A stretch of 64,000 nt of DNA, from the NCBI RefSeq assembly GCF_014643695.1, contig NZ_BMJY01000006.1, positions 62,001 to 126,000 on the forward strand, read 5' to 3'. Numbering within the stretch: the stretch's first letter is position 1; each line of letters starts with the position of its first letter. The position numbers and the translations under genes were made by a program. Shown here in pieces: positions 63,635 through 64,000 of the stretch. A model generated the notes under the pieces. The model was not told where the DNA came from and did no database searches. It was given only the letters and a program-made list of their open reading frames with translations. Source of the DNA: Microbacterium album. Its GTDB lineage: Bacteria > Actinomycetota > Actinomycetes > Actinomycetales > Microbacteriaceae.

Positions 63635-64000
63635 GTGCCGACCAGCTATCCCCGGGACCGCTTCGACGATGTGCCCCGCCAGGCGGAGCGCGTCGGCGCG
63701 CACCGCGCCGAGCCCCCGCGGATGTCGCGGCTCGTCGTCTTCCTGTGGGCTGCGCTCGCGACCGTGGTCCTGACGGCGGCGGGCATCCTCGCCTTCCTGC
63801 TGCTCTCCCAGCGGGTGGACATCCTTCCCGCCCCGGAGCGGCCCCCAGCGGCTGAGCCCGTGATCGACACCGACTACCGCGTGCTCATCCTCAACGGCAC
63901 GGCCACGCCCGGGCTCGAGGACGAGGCGGCGGAGCACCTGACGGCGGCCGGCTGGAGCGAGGACATGGTGATCCCGTCCCCGTCCTCCGTGACCGACTTC
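63635..64000 (+). CDS. LytR C-terminal domain protein, 5' part only
   Basis: A GTG start opens a frame that runs past the window end (122 codons visible). The product has a short charged N-terminus, one membrane helix (about 33-55) and the start of a LytR_C domain (VLILNGTATPGLEDEAAEHL). The LytR_C module occurs in envelope proteins of actinobacteria. It follows the DUF3263 gene as in mycobacteria. The 3' end is missing. Confidence 0.85.
   Translation, partial: MPTSYPRDRFDDVPRQAERVGAHRAEPPRMSRLVVFLWAALATVVLTAAGILAFLLLSQRVDILPAPERPPAAEPVIDTDYRVLILNGTATPGLEDEAAEHLTAAGWSEDMVIPSPSSVTDF

Overview
The window is a high-GC actinobacterial chromosome segment, most likely Microbacteriaceae and Microbacterium-like. 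This is inferred from gene order and protein character, not from a database search. Supporting features are a fused ispDF, carD beside an LpqE-like lipoprotein, senX3-regX3 next to phoU and ppk, a DUF3263/LytR_C pair, DUF4032 next to a UgpC-type ATPase, and several start codons placed exactly six bases after a -10-like hexamer, as in leaderless actinobacterial mRNAs.

Region 1 (1-13.6 kb) is housekeeping. It holds the 5' end of a NUDIX gene, ppk, a GlnR/OmpR-type regulator, two small membrane proteins, a nitrobindin-like protein, a YgfZ-type protein, a FUSC-type membrane protein, a methyltransferase, gpmA, the phosphate genes phoU, senX3 and regX3, a lipoprotein, carD and ispDF. Region 2 (13.7-18.8 kb) separates ispDF from cysS-rlmB. 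It carries a 1204-residue secreted GH10 xylanase with a LAATG sorting signal, a GNAT acetyltransferase and a DMT-family transporter, and it ends with a symmetric array of four 10-bp motifs. Region 3 (18.9-22.1 kb) is cysS, rlmB and an NAD(P)-binding protein.

Region 4 (22.1-51.1 kb) is a large accessory catabolic and uptake locus. It has two LIV-type ABC transporter modules, each with an M24-fold protein in which a metal-ligand Asp is replaced by Cys. The first module is nearly gapless (bicupin, SDR-fold protein, M24, livH, livM, binding protein, livG, livF, YtcJ-like amidohydrolase, RidA-like protein) and is followed by two XRE-cupin regulators and an MFS transporter. The second sits behind a LacI regulator and has a textbook promoter with a 12-bp palindromic operator at its start point: binding protein, livH, a livM-livG fusion, livF, a beta-hydroxyacid dehydrogenase and M24. 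Then come a VOC-GntR-ALDH operon and a divergent fused E1 / E2 of a 2-oxoacid dehydrogenase. The layout suggests import of a small nitrogenous acid or amide, hydrolytic and redox trimming, and entry as an acyl-CoA. The substrate is unknown.

Region 5 (51.1-64 kb) returns to mostly chromosomal genes: DUF4032, a UgpC-type ATPase, a thioredoxin-fold protein lacking CxxC, tRNA-Thr(TGT), a FitAB/VapBC-like toxin-antitoxin pair with a candidate operator, a PspC protein, a CoA-transferase/dehydrogenase pair, an HtpX-like protease, a DUF606-type transporter, a nitroreductase, msrB, DUF2332, a 375-bp intergenic stretch with a 139-bp-period repeat, DUF3263 and the start of a LytR_C protein.
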